DNA from: Chthoniobacterales bacterium
Lineage (GTDB): Bacteria; Verrucomicrobiota; Verrucomicrobiia; Chthoniobacterales; UBA10450
Reading direction: 5' to 3'
DNA: 64,000 nucleotides
Assembly (NCBI GenBank): GCA_035274845.1
Contig: DATENU010000002.1
Span: forward strand, 120,105 to 184,104
Shown: one piece after another, positions 1 to 7,794 of the stretch
Position numbering within the stretch: the first letter of the stretch is position 1
Layout: the number at the start of each line of letters is the position of its first letter
Notes under the pieces: model-generated
Told to the model about the DNA's origin: nothing
Database searches by the model: none
Seen by the model: the letters and a program-made list of their open reading frames with translations, nothing else
Program-made: the position numbers and the translations under genes

Positions 1-2
1 TC

Positions 3-353
3 GTTGAGCTGGCGAAGCTCGAGGGTGTCCAGGGCGTTTGCGTCACCGCGCCGGGAAACGATTGCGATTTCGTTTCGCGTTACTTCGCGCCGAGCGTGGG
101 CGTGCCGGAAGATTCCGTGACCGGCTCGACCCATTGCGGACTGATTCCCTACTGGGCGAAGCGCCTCGGCAAAACGGAATTGCATGCGCGCCAGCTTTCC
201 CCGCGCGGCGGCGAGTTGTTTTGCGAAGACCGCGCAGACCGGGTCGGGATCGGCGGTACCGCTGTGACGTACGTGCAGGGGACGATGGAGCTAGCGGTGG
301 TAATCGCGGATAGGTCATCAAGGAACGGCGATTTTCAATCGCCGACCAGTTAA
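3..353 (+). CDS. PhzF family isomerase, 3' end only
   Basis: This is the C-terminal part of a gene that starts left of the window; the frame is open from base 3. The visible stretch contains VPEDSVTGSTHCGLIPYWA, the conserved C-terminal segment of PhzF-like (phenazine biosynthesis fold) isomerases, in which Asp and the GSTHC loop lie at the active site between the two half-barrels. Family members isomerise or epimerise small metabolites, but the substrate cannot be predicted here. The reading frame runs past the expected family end into a REP-type palindrome, and the TAA stop lies inside that palindrome, so the last dozen or so residues are repeat-encoded. Identity as PhzF family is firm; specific function is unknown. 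Confidence 0.8.
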   Translation, partial: VELAKLEGVQGVCVTAPGNDCDFVSRYFAPSVGVPEDSVTGSTHCGLIPYWAKRLGKTELHARQLSPRGGELFCEDRADRVGIGGTAVTYVQGTMELAVVIADRSSRNGDFQSPTS

Positions 354-380
354 GACGGCGGTTTCAAACCGCCGTTCCTT
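320..380. repeat. Composite REP-type palindrome, copy 1
   Basis: Outer inverted arms AAGGAACGGCG and CGCCGTTCCTT enclose two smaller hairpins, GGCGATT-TTC-AATCGCC and GGCGGTTT-C-AAACCGCC. The same architecture recurs at 6385-6468. It lies between the PhzF end and a convergent gene, supplies the PhzF stop codon, and may also act as a terminator. It resembles dispersed REP elements of Verrucomicrobiota-type genomes; no transposase is next to it. Confidence 0.75.
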
Positions 381-385
381 AAAGC

Positions 386-835
386 CTACCAATCGACGGT
401 GGCGTTGCCGGCGGCATCGAGGGTGACTTTACGGCCCAGGAGACGCAGCTGCGCGAGATTGTTATCAGGATCCTTTTCGACCTTGGCGTAAACCGTCGTC
501 TCGGTCATGGAATTGAAATCAGAGGTAATGCTCTCGAAAGCGGGCACGTCCTTCTTCGCCACCCAGACCCGGAGCGCGGAGTAACCCTTCTTGGCTTTTG
601 GATCGTGCTGCCAGATCGACGCTTCGTACCAGCTCGGCTTGAGGTGCCGCAGCTTCGCGCTTCGATAATGGAAACGGACCGCAACGACCCGGTTAATAAG
701 CGACGCCTCCTGGTTCAACAGCGTCGGGACGTCGTAAGTCTGGACGTTCTTCCAGGTGGCGGCGTCGAATTGCTGGCCGGCCACGGCGGTCGTCAGACCG
801 ATCACGGCGAAGATTGCCGTCAGGATTGTTTTCAT
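386..835 (-). CDS. Secreted hypothetical protein, 149 aa
   Basis: Not recognised. The N-terminus is a clear Sec signal peptide (Lys at 2, hydrophobic stretch about residues 4-18, likely cleavage after the AVAGQ region). The mature part is about 130 residues of mixed charge with a Tyr/Trp-rich segment (SWYEASIW) and no cysteines, suggesting a small periplasmic or exported beta-rich domain. It is the downstream partner of the 109-residue gene at 858-1187 on the same strand, 22 bp apart, so the two are probably co-transcribed. The 3' end abuts the REP palindrome. Confidence 0.6.
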   Translation of the reverse strand: MKTILTAIFAVIGLTTAVAGQQFDAATWKNVQTYDVPTLLNQEASLINRVVAVRFHYRSAKLRHLKPSWYEASIWQHDPKAKKGYSALRVWVAKKDVPAFESITSDFNSMTETTVYAKVEKDPDNNLAQLRLLGRKVTLDAAGNATVDW

Positions 836-857
836 GTCGTTAGGTTGCGAGCAGCAC

Positions 858-1187
858 TCAGAGCTTCTTGTTCGCCGCGATTACTTTTTGGGCCAGGGTT
901 TGAATCTTGTCGAGCCGTTCGCTCAGGAGCGATCGCAGTTCATCCGCATTCAGGGTGGCACCGTTGGCCGGCGGCGTCGAAAGAGTTCGGATCGCTTCAA
1001 AAGCTTTGTCGTTCAGCTCCGAAACGGCGCGATTGAAATCCGCCTGACCGGCCATGGCGCTCGAAATCACGTCGGTGACCTGATCGAGACTCACCCGGCA
1101 ACCTTCGAGATCGTCGCCAAAAATGATCCGGAGAATGTCTTCCGCGGCGGCGCGGGCTACTTTTCGCATCGGCTGATCGGAATCCAT
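858..1187 (-). CDS. Small helical hypothetical protein, 109 aa
   Basis: Not recognised. The protein is short, acidic and predicted mostly alpha-helical, with no signal peptide, membrane segment or cysteine cluster. It ends in a Lys-rich tail (IAANKKL). It lies 23 bp after the ADOP permease stop on the same strand and 22 bp before the secreted 149-residue protein, so it may be the middle gene of a short transcript. The ATG start at 1187 is the first in frame. No function is suggested by the sequence. Confidence 0.5.
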   Translation of the reverse strand: MDSDQPMRKVARAAAEDILRIIFGDDLEGCRVSLDQVTDVISSAMAGQADFNRAVSELNDKAFEAIRTLSTPPANGATLNADELRSLLSERLDKIQTLAQKVIAANKKL

Positions 1188-1210
1188 GGCGCGTGAAGTC
1201 TCTCAGGCGG

Positions 1211-3664
1211 TCATTCGTAACGCAACGCTGTCATTGGATTGACCCGGATCGCGCGCCAGGCCGGCAGCAGGCAGGCAAGCAGCGCCATCCCCAGCATGAC
1301 GATCGCCACTTCGAGATAGGTCGCCGGGCTGGCCGGACTGACGCCAAAAAACAAACTCGCCAGGTAACGACACAGCCCAATTCCTGCCGCAATGCCGATC
1401 ACGACGCCGAGCAGCACCATGCGCAGGCCTTCGCCTACCACCATCCGCATAACATCCTTGCCCTGCGCCCCGAGAGCCATGCGAATCCCGATCTCCTGGG
1501 TCCGCTGGCCGACCAGCGACGAAAGCACGCCAAACAGCCCAATCGAAGCAAGGACGAGGGCGAGCCCTGCGAAAACACTCATGACGAACGACTGGAATTT
1601 TCGCTGGCTCGTATCTTCATCGAGGATTTGCTCCATGGTTCGGACCTCGAAGACCGGCAGATTTCTGTCCACCGACCAGATCTGGCTTTTGACCGCGGTA
1701 ACGAGCGACTCGGGATCGCCGTTGCCGCGCACCGCCAGGGTGAGCTGGGTAAAATCGACCATCGGTTTGGTGATCTCCGGCCGCGTCTTACTCTCCAGTC
1801 CTTCCTGGTGCGTGTCGCCAACGACGCCGATGATCGTGGAAACGACCGGCGGCGTTTCCGCCCGCGACGGCACACTGCGGAGATGCTGGCCGACTGCGTC
1901 CTCGTTAGGCCACAGCCGCTTGGCCAGCGTCTGGTTGACTACCATGACCGGCGCTTTCGTTTGCAATTCGTCCGCGGTGAAATTGCGGCCGGCCAGAAGA
2001 CGAATCCCGACCGCGTCGAAATAACCGGGCGAAAATATGCCGCGCATATCGGCGGTCGGTTCGCTCCCGCGCGCCGGTGGCGGCTGGTTTTCCAGCACGA
2101 AACGAGTAAGCCGAATCCGGGTCATTGGCAGGCCATCGGAAAAGCTCACGTTCTTCACGCCCGGCATGGCGGCGATCTTGTCTTCGACCTGGCGACAGAA
2201 CGCGGCGATCTGGACGTCGTTGGCGTACCGCGAAGCCGGCATGCTGAATTTCATGGTCAGCAAATGATCGGCGCGAAATCCGGGATCGACGCTCAGGACG
2301 GCGAGCATGCTTTTGACCATGAACCCGGCGCCAACCAGAAGGACGCAGGCGAGCGCCACTTCCGCCACCACCAGGGCCCGTCGAAGCCGGCTCGAGGACG
2401 CGCCGGCGTTCGCACCGCGGGTTTGATTCAGGAACGCGTTAACGTCGGTGCGCGCCGCCTGGAACGCGGGGATGATCCCAAAGAAAACGCCGGCCACGAC
2501 CGAGAGGCCGATGGTGAAAAGCAGGACGGTCAAGTTGAGCTTGATGTCGTCAGGCCGCGTAATTCCGGCCGGGTGAAGAGCGACGAGCGCTTTGATTCCG
2601 AAATGGGCCAAGCCCAGCCCGAGGAGCGCGCCGATCCCGCTCGGCAGCAGACTTTCCGCCAGCAATTGCGAGACAAGCCGGCCGCCGCCGGCGCCGAGCG
2701 CTTTGCGGACCGCCATTTCCTTCTGGCGGGCGGTGGCGCGAGTCAGCATCAGGTTGGCGATGTTCGCGCAGGCGATGAGGAGGACGAACCCGACCGCGGC
2801 GAGCATGACCAACAGGTTGCGCCGCAAATCCAGCCCGAGGTTCTCCACGGAAACGGGGAAAACGTTAACGCCGAAGCCGGCGTTCTGGGTCGGGTCCTGT
2901 TCGGCGAGATTTTTCGCGATTCCATACATCTCGGCGCGGGCCTGGGCGAGGGTGACACCCGTCCGGAGTCGGCCGTAAACCTGCATTTTGCGCCGCTTCG
3001 CTTCGGCCTGGTTCTGGGTCGCAGTGTCATCGTAGGGCACCCACAACTTCGGGGAATGCTGGTCCTGGCCTTCGCGCGCCGCCGGGAGATGAAACTCGGA
3101 CGGCAGCACGCCGACGATCGTGTAGACCACGTCATTGAGCGTGAGGGTTTGACCCAAAACGTTGCGGTCGCCGCCGAAGTGGCTCCGGAAAAACGCGTCG
3201 GTCAAGACGGCGACGTGCGTCTTGGAGGCATCGGTGCCCGCGGAATCGAAGCCGGTCCCCAGCGCCGGTTTCACTCCGAAAAGCGCGAAGATGTTTGGCG
3301 AAGCGCGAGCGCCTTCGATCCGTTCCGGCTCCGGGCCTCCCGTCAGGTTAAAGTTTGCGTCTTCAAATCCAGCGATCGCTTCGAACTGGGTGGCCTGCCG
3401 CTGCCACTCGAGAAAATTCACGTAAGCCGACGGCACCCGCTCGCCAATCGATCCGCCGAGGGCCGGATTTTTTTCCCAGATCATGACGACGCGCTCCGGG
3501 TCGCGGAGAGGCAGAGAACGAAGCAACACGGCATCAATCACGCTGAACACCGCCGCGTTCGCGCCAATGCCGAGCGCAAGCACCGCGATGGTAGTGAAGG
3601 CGAACCCCGGCGACTTGAGCAACAAGCGAAGCCCGAAGCGGAGATCGGCCAGAAAATTTTTCAC
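1211..3664 (-). CDS. ADOP-type FtsX/MacB-like ABC transporter permease
   Basis: This is an 817-residue permease with the duplicated layout of the ADOP family: an N-terminal TM (about residues 20-45, ending ANAAVFSVIDAVLL), a MacB-like periplasmic domain, an FtsX module with three TM segments around the ARQKEMAVRKALGA motif, then a second TM, second periplasmic domain and second FtsX module (QRTQEIGIRMALGAQGKDV). It ends in NPMTALRYE, the usual C-terminus. Family members are thought to work with an ATPase in envelope transport or mechanotransmission, but no ATPase gene is adjacent. The open frame extends upstream to 3847, but that overlaps the preceding gene and lacks similarity; I chose the GTG at 3664, which gives a typical N-terminus. 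Confidence 0.85.
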   Translation of the reverse strand: MKNFLADLRFGLRLLLKSPGFAFTTIAVLALGIGANAAVFSVIDAVLLRSLPLRDPERVVMIWEKNPALGGSIGERVPSAYVNFLEWQRQATQFEAIAGFEDANFNLTGGPEPERIEGARASPNIFALFGVKPALGTGFDSAGTDASKTHVAVLTDAFFRSHFGGDRNVLGQTLTLNDVVYTIVGVLPSEFHLPAAREGQDQHSPKLWVPYDDTATQNQAEAKRRKMQVYGRLRTGVTLAQARAEMYGIAKNLAEQDPTQNAGFGVNVFPVSVENLGLDLRRNLLVMLAAVGFVLLIACANIANLMLTRATARQKEMAVRKALGAGGGRLVSQLLAESLLPSGIGALLGLGLAHFGIKALVALHPAGITRPDDIKLNLTVLLFTIGLSVVAGVFFGIIPAFQAARTDVNAFLNQTRGANAGASSSRLRRALVVAEVALACVLLVGAGFMVKSMLAVLSVDPGFRADHLLTMKFSMPASRYANDVQIAAFCRQVEDKIAAMPGVKNVSFSDGLPMTRIRLTRFVLENQPPPARGSEPTADMRGIFSPGYFDAVGIRLLAGRNFTADELQTKAPVMVVNQTLAKRLWPNEDAVGQHLRSVPSRAETPPVVSTIIGVVGDTHQEGLESKTRPEITKPMVDFTQLTLAVRGNGDPESLVTAVKSQIWSVDRNLPVFEVRTMEQILDEDTSQRKFQSFVMSVFAGLALVLASIGLFGVLSSLVGQRTQEIGIRMALGAQGKDVMRMVVGEGLRMVLLGVVIGIAAGIGLCRYLASLFFGVSPASPATYLEVAIVMLGMALLACLLPAWRAIRVNPMTALRYE

Positions 3665-3716
3665 CGGAGGAACAATGCTCTTAAGCGTAGATGGTCGACA
3701 AGCTTCAAGGAGCGCC

Positions 3717-4994
3717 TTAACGCACGGTCGCGAGTTGCGCCGCCTCCTCGGGCGGGAGCTCGAGCGACTCGATAATGGCTTTTCGGACGTCGGGATCCTG
3801 CGACAAGCTCTTGGCAACGGCATCGAGGACGTCGTGATGAAAGTCACCCGTGGTCGTGGTCAGGATCTGTTTCATTTGGTAGGGCGATGGCAGGTCCCGC
3901 ACGACTTCGCGTGCGATTGCCGATCGCGTTGGCGGCGGGAGGTTGGCCATCCAGCTAACGGAGCCGTCCGGATCAAACTCGCGCCATTTGCCAAGAAATC
4001 GCGACAGGAGATTCGGCCAGTCGTCCTGCGGGAATTTGGTGACCCATTCTGCCAGGCCCGCGCAAAGTTCGCTCCGGCTGGCTTCACGATTAACAAAGAG
4101 GTCAACGTTCGTGTCGACGATGCCGTCGAGCGCCGTCCGACGGGCGTCGCTGGTCGGGAGATGATCGATGAATTGAGCAGCGTCGTCCGCAGAACTCAGG
4201 AAAGTGAGACGAGCGGCCCCTTTCAGACTGGGCTGCACTCCTTCGTCGGTGGCGTGTTCGATCAGGAACTGCCGGGCTTTCGCCGGATCACTCTGAAAAA
4301 GCCCCTGCAGGTAGTTACTCATGAACTCGGGCTGCCGGGCAAGATCAGGATGTTCCTTGAGCCAGCGGTCCGCCGTCGGCAGGTCCACGGCCGCGAGACA
4401 GTGGAGGATGCCGCCGGCGGCGAGGCCGGGATAGACACTCTGGTATTGCTCGGCGAACTGGAGCGCTGCTGTCGGATCGAAGGCAGCCCAGTAATACATC
4501 TGGCCTTTGAGCCTCTGTTCGCGCCACTTCGGGTCAGTGTCCGCAGGTAAATCGAGAAGCATCTTCACGAGCACCGGGGTATCGGGCGCAGGAGTGGCCC
4601 CCAGGACAGCGCTTACGGCTCGCTCGATATCGTCTTTGCCAACCTGTCGAACAAGGTCCGCTGCTTCCTGCGGGTTTAGGCTGGCCATGTCCTGGAAGAA
4701 TGCGGTCAACGCCGCGCGGCGATCGGGACCGTCAGGAAGTTTCTGGATCGAGTGAAGATACCTGAGGTGTTCTCCCGCACTGGACGAGCGAAGGCTGCGG
4801 TATACGTCAACGAAGGGCACCCGGCCGGCACGCTCCGGCGGCGGCAATTCAACCGGCGCGTCTTGCATAGCGACCCGAGAATCCGCCATCCGCGGTTCCG
4901 GAGCGCGCGCCGTGGCGGGTGGCGATAGCCAGCGGCCAAAGGCAAAGGCGCCAAGGGCACAGCAGCCAATAATAATGAATCGCTTGACCATCAT
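3717..4994 (-). CDS. Secreted helical-repeat protein, 425 aa (paralogue 2)
   Basis: The start is Met-Met-Val-Lys-Arg followed by a hydrophobic stretch (residues 6-20), so the protein is membrane-anchored or exported. The rest is a string of helix pairs carrying the motif Asp-Pro-x-x-Ala (FDPTAALQFAEQY, SDPAKARQFLIEH), typical of HEAT/TPR-like solenoid proteins that are abundant in Verrucomicrobiota. It is clearly related in layout to the gene just upstream (4991-6319), whose stop overlaps this start by four bases, so the pair is translationally coupled. A protein-interaction or envelope role is plausible by fold only; no catalytic residues are evident. Confidence 0.7.
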   Translation of the reverse strand: MMVKRFIIIGCCALGAFAFGRWLSPPATARAPEPRMADSRVAMQDAPVELPPPERAGRVPFVDVYRSLRSSSAGEHLRYLHSIQKLPDGPDRRAALTAFFQDMASLNPQEAADLVRQVGKDDIERAVSAVLGATPAPDTPVLVKMLLDLPADTDPKWREQRLKGQMYYWAAFDPTAALQFAEQYQSVYPGLAAGGILHCLAAVDLPTADRWLKEHPDLARQPEFMSNYLQGLFQSDPAKARQFLIEHATDEGVQPSLKGAARLTFLSSADDAAQFIDHLPTSDARRTALDGIVDTNVDLFVNREASRSELCAGLAEWVTKFPQDDWPNLLSRFLGKWREFDPDGSVSWMANLPPPTRSAIAREVVRDLPSPYQMKQILTTTTGDFHHDVLDAVAKSLSQDPDVRKAIIESLELPPEEAAQLATVR

Positions 4995-6319
4995 TCTGAC
5001 CCTTTAGCCCGCAACTCCAGCAAGTGGTTTGTCTGCGAAGTGGATAATCCGAAGGCGCGAATTTGCTCCGTCGCATACTCGGGTCCATCCGTGAGGGATC
5101 GGACCAGAATGGAAAGAGTTTCGTCGCGCTTCTGCGGATCACGGATCTTGTAGGCCAGGGCCGCGATTTCGGGCGTTACGGGCGCCATTTGGGAACGGAC
5201 CATCTGGACGACGAGCGATTCGCGCTCGGTTACAGGTTTGTCTCGAATCCAATCAAGAGCTTGCTTCGGATCAAGAGAGCTCCAGCGCGCTAGCGTGTAG
5301 CCAAGACTTTCTTCGGCGACAGACCTTGGAAAGGTGGAGGCCCACGCCGCCAAATTGGCGACCTGATCATCGCTCACGGAGGAAACCAGGTTCAGCAGCA
5401 GTAATGACGCGCGTGGATCATCGAACCTCCTGATGAACTCGCGGGTTTGCTCCGGCGAAGTGCTGAAGAGACGAGCAGCGACAGAATTGGCGGCCGCGTC
5501 AATCGCCAGGATGTCACCCTGGTGGACGACGTAGTCTTGCGCTGCCGCCGGATCCTTCGCGAACCATGCGTCTACCAGCGAGCGGAGCACATCCGAGTTG
5601 TTAAGAAATTGGCTTTCGTCGAGCCATTTCCTCGCCGCGTCGACGTCGTCTCGTGCCCAGGTCGACATCAGGGCGGTCGCATCCGAATCTGAGACAAGCT
5701 TCGGGTGCGTATTAAGAAAACGCGCCGTCGCCGCCGGGTCAGTCTGGGCGAGCGCGGCAAGATAGGAGGGCAAAAGGACGCGCCGTTCCGCTTCCGACAA
5801 CTCCGAGATCACGTCGATCAGCTCTGGCAGCAACGGAGGTGGAACAGCCGCATGGAGCGCGTCGAATATGCTTGAGCGGTAGAGCAAATCGGGAAACTTG
5901 CGAAGCGAACGAAAGGCTTCTTCCGGTTTGAAGTCGAGCCAGGCGGTATAGAAAGCGATCAACGCAATCGGCTTCATAGGGCTATCGGGTAGCGCGCCCA
6001 ACTCCCGGGCCCATCGCTCTCGCTGCGGCGCCGAAGACGTCGTCAACAGTTCCTCCATTTCGGCAAAGCCGATTTTAGCGAAACCTTCCACGCGCAAATT
6101 GTCGCGCCGCAAGGTGTCCGAGGTGCCAGCGACCGAAGCGTGATCGGTCGAGACGCGAACAACCTCAGGCGCCGGCTCCACTTTGGTGGTCAATGCCCGG
6201 AGCGGCCCGGGAGTCCGGTAACCGACCGCAAACGCTATGACTCCGATGGCGAACGCCGTTCCAGGGAATAGCAAACGCGTCTTCAAGTTGCCTGATATTA
6301 TTAGAAGGCTTGATGCCAC
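4991..6319 (-). CDS. Secreted helical-repeat protein, 442 aa (paralogue 1)
   Basis: This is the same architecture as its neighbour: short basic N-terminus, one hydrophobic segment (LLFPGTAFAIGVIAFAVGY), then helical repeats with Asp-Pro-x-x-Ala motifs (TDPAATARFLNTH, KDPAAAQDYVVHQ). The frame stays open up to a TTG at 6379, but the GTG at 6319 has the best Shine-Dalgarno (AGAAGG six bases upstream), and a TTG at 6286 would give an N-terminus even closer to the paralogue. I use 6319. The two paralogues probably arose by tandem duplication and form one operon. Function is unknown beyond an envelope-located solenoid. Confidence 0.68.
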   Translation of the reverse strand: MASSLLIISGNLKTRLLFPGTAFAIGVIAFAVGYRTPGPLRALTTKVEPAPEVVRVSTDHASVAGTSDTLRRDNLRVEGFAKIGFAEMEELLTTSSAPQRERWARELGALPDSPMKPIALIAFYTAWLDFKPEEAFRSLRKFPDLLYRSSIFDALHAAVPPPLLPELIDVISELSEAERRVLLPSYLAALAQTDPAATARFLNTHPKLVSDSDATALMSTWARDDVDAARKWLDESQFLNNSDVLRSLVDAWFAKDPAAAQDYVVHQGDILAIDAAANSVAARLFSTSPEQTREFIRRFDDPRASLLLLNLVSSVSDDQVANLAAWASTFPRSVAEESLGYTLARWSSLDPKQALDWIRDKPVTERESLVVQMVRSQMAPVTPEIAALAYKIRDPQKRDETLSILVRSLTDGPEYATEQIRAFGLSTSQTNHLLELRAKGSE

Positions 6320-6384
6320 AACAGCCCTTCTTTCACTTGGAGTTGTCTGCCGGGGATCTTTAAGCGTGACATGTCGCAAGCTTC

Positions 6385-6468
6385 AAGGAGCGGCGATTTG
6401 AAATCGCCGATTTCATATTGGAGCGCGGCGCTACAAACTCGCTCGGCGGTTTGTAAACCGCCGCTCCC
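6385..6468. repeat. Composite REP-type palindrome, copy 2
   Basis: Outer arms AAGGAGCGG and CCGCTCCCT enclose GGCGATT-TG-AAATCGCC (6392-6408) and GGCGGTTTGTAAACCGCC (6445-6462). The plan matches copy 1 at 320-380, with a longer spacer between the two inner hairpins. It overlaps the 3' end of the YdeI-like gene and supplies that gene's last dozen or so codons and its stop. It also sits just upstream of the start of the helical-repeat operon. Confidence 0.75.
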
Positions 6469-7030
6469 TGGTTACCGCCTCGTTCACCTGTCCGTAGCGC
6501 TTGTTCAGCGCTGTCATTTTCAGAAAATAACGCAGGCGCGACTCGAAGATGTCCTGCCGGTGGCGCGACATGTCGAGCCAGCCGAGGCGGACGCGCTGAT
6601 ACCATTTCGGAAAGCGCTGGAAATTTTTCCAGGCGACCGGATCGCGTTTCAGCGCCGCGATGATGTCGGGAGCGGGCACGAACTTCTCGCTCATCCGGCC
6701 GCGAATTTTTTCCATCCCGGCCGGGGTCATTAATCCGGCCCGGATCATTCGGCGCACCCGCTCCTTGTTCGTTTCCGAGAGCTGACTCTTCGCGCTCCGG
6801 CGCGGGCTGAACCGCTGGACGAAATAATCTGCGTCGATGCTTTTCATGATCCCATCGATCCAACCGAAGCAGAGCGCTTCCTCCACCGCCACGTCGTACG
6901 GGATCCGCGCCTTGCCGCTCTGTTTCTTGGTGTAAACCAGCCAGATTTCCTTCTGCTTCGCGTGATTTTTCTGGAGCCAGGCGCGCCACGCTTTTCGCGT
7001 CGTGACGTAGAGAGTCGTTCCTACTTCCAT
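6431..7030 (-). CDS. YdeI/OmpD-associated family protein
   Basis: About 199 residues. The N-terminal half carries the family hallmark: a Trp-rich strand (KEIWLVYTKKQSGKARIPYD), then EEALCFGWIDGI, and the DADYFVQRFSPRRS segment, followed by the C-terminal helical OmdA-like region with SEKFVPAPDIIAALKRDP. The family is small, soluble and of uncertain function, linked to stress responses and carbohydrate-related contexts. The ATG at 7030 (MEVGTTLYV) matches the usual start better than the in-frame codon at 7051. The extreme C-terminus is encoded by REP sequence and looks unlike the family end, suggesting that REP insertion replaced the native stop. Confidence 0.75.
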   Translation of the reverse strand: MEVGTTLYVTTRKAWRAWLQKNHAKQKEIWLVYTKKQSGKARIPYDVAVEEALCFGWIDGIMKSIDADYFVQRFSPRRSAKSQLSETNKERVRRMIRAGLMTPAGMEKIRGRMSEKFVPAPDIIAALKRDPVAWKNFQRFPKWYQRVRLGWLDMSRHRQDIFESRLRYFLKMTALNKRYGQVNEAVTRERRFTNRRASL

Positions 7031-7276
7031 GGGAAAATGCGCGCAGCGCAACGACCAACCTGCCTCAGGCCCCGGGTCACGGAAAAGAATTTTTCGCGAG
7101 ACGGGATGCGCGTCATTTTAGACCGCCAGGGCGCTGCGTTTAAGCTTTACAATCCTTCGTAATCCCGGAATCCTGAGCGGACCACCCTGGAATTCCCTGC
7201 CGCGCGCCGCCGCGCGCCATCGTTTTTCACCGGGCGGAAACAGGTCCGACAAAACAACCCCAACCAGGAGAAAATT

Positions 7277-7738
7277 ATGGCTACACCCATCCAAAATGCG
7301 CTGACCGCGATCATTCCCATAAAGGCAGAATTCGTGGATACGCTGCGCCAACAGCTCGCGAACAATCCCATCGACCCTTCCGGCCTCGACGCCGTCGGGA
7401 CCGTGCATTTTGCACGCATCTTTGTTTTTGCAGAAAACAACGCCTCGGGAGTCCCTTCCAACCTCGCCGCGGTGATCACGTCTTACGACTTCGATTTCGC
7501 CGCCTATATCCAGGATTTCGTTAACCAACCTTCCGTCGCCGCATTCTTCGACAATTTTCTATTGGCGGTCGATGATCCGGCCGCGGCCGGCCTGGTGCCG
7601 GTGACCAAGAATGCAGCCGGGTTCGCCGCTCTCGTGCAAAAATACGATAACACCAATCCGGCTAACTCATGGGGGCAGTGGTATAGCGCCTATCCTGAGC
7701 TGAGCGTGCAGAACATTCTGAACCCGAGCTCGAGTTAG
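7277..7738 (+). CDS. Hypothetical 153-aa partner of DyP peroxidase
   Basis: Not recognised as a named family. It has a strong Shine-Dalgarno (CCAGGAGAAAATT before ATG). The sequence has no signal peptide and no cysteines; the centre (VHFARIFVFAENNAS followed by VITSYDFDFAAYIQDF) looks like an alpha/beta ferredoxin-like fold with a buried aromatic strand. It lies 56 bp before the DyP-type peroxidase on the same strand and is very likely co-transcribed with it. The alpha/beta strand pattern is faintly like the dimeric alpha-beta barrel of DyP and chlorite dismutase relatives, but that is speculation. The 225 bp upstream hold no gene and presumably the promoter. Confidence 0.65.
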   Translation: MATPIQNALTAIIPIKAEFVDTLRQQLANNPIDPSGLDAVGTVHFARIFVFAENNASGVPSNLAAVITSYDFDFAAYIQDFVNQPSVAAFFDNFLLAVDDPAAAGLVPVTKNAAGFAALVQKYDNTNPANSWGQWYSAYPELSVQNILNPSSS

Positions 7739-7794
7739 GCCCGCTACCGCGCCGCCCAGCTCCGTGAGCCAATCCGCACCGCCGGGAGATATCC

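Noticed and set aside
1193..3775. 860-residue open frame on the plus strand
   Set aside because: It is the antisense shadow of the ADOP permease; composition is Arg/His-rich with no family motif, while the minus strand shows clear FtsX/MacB motifs.
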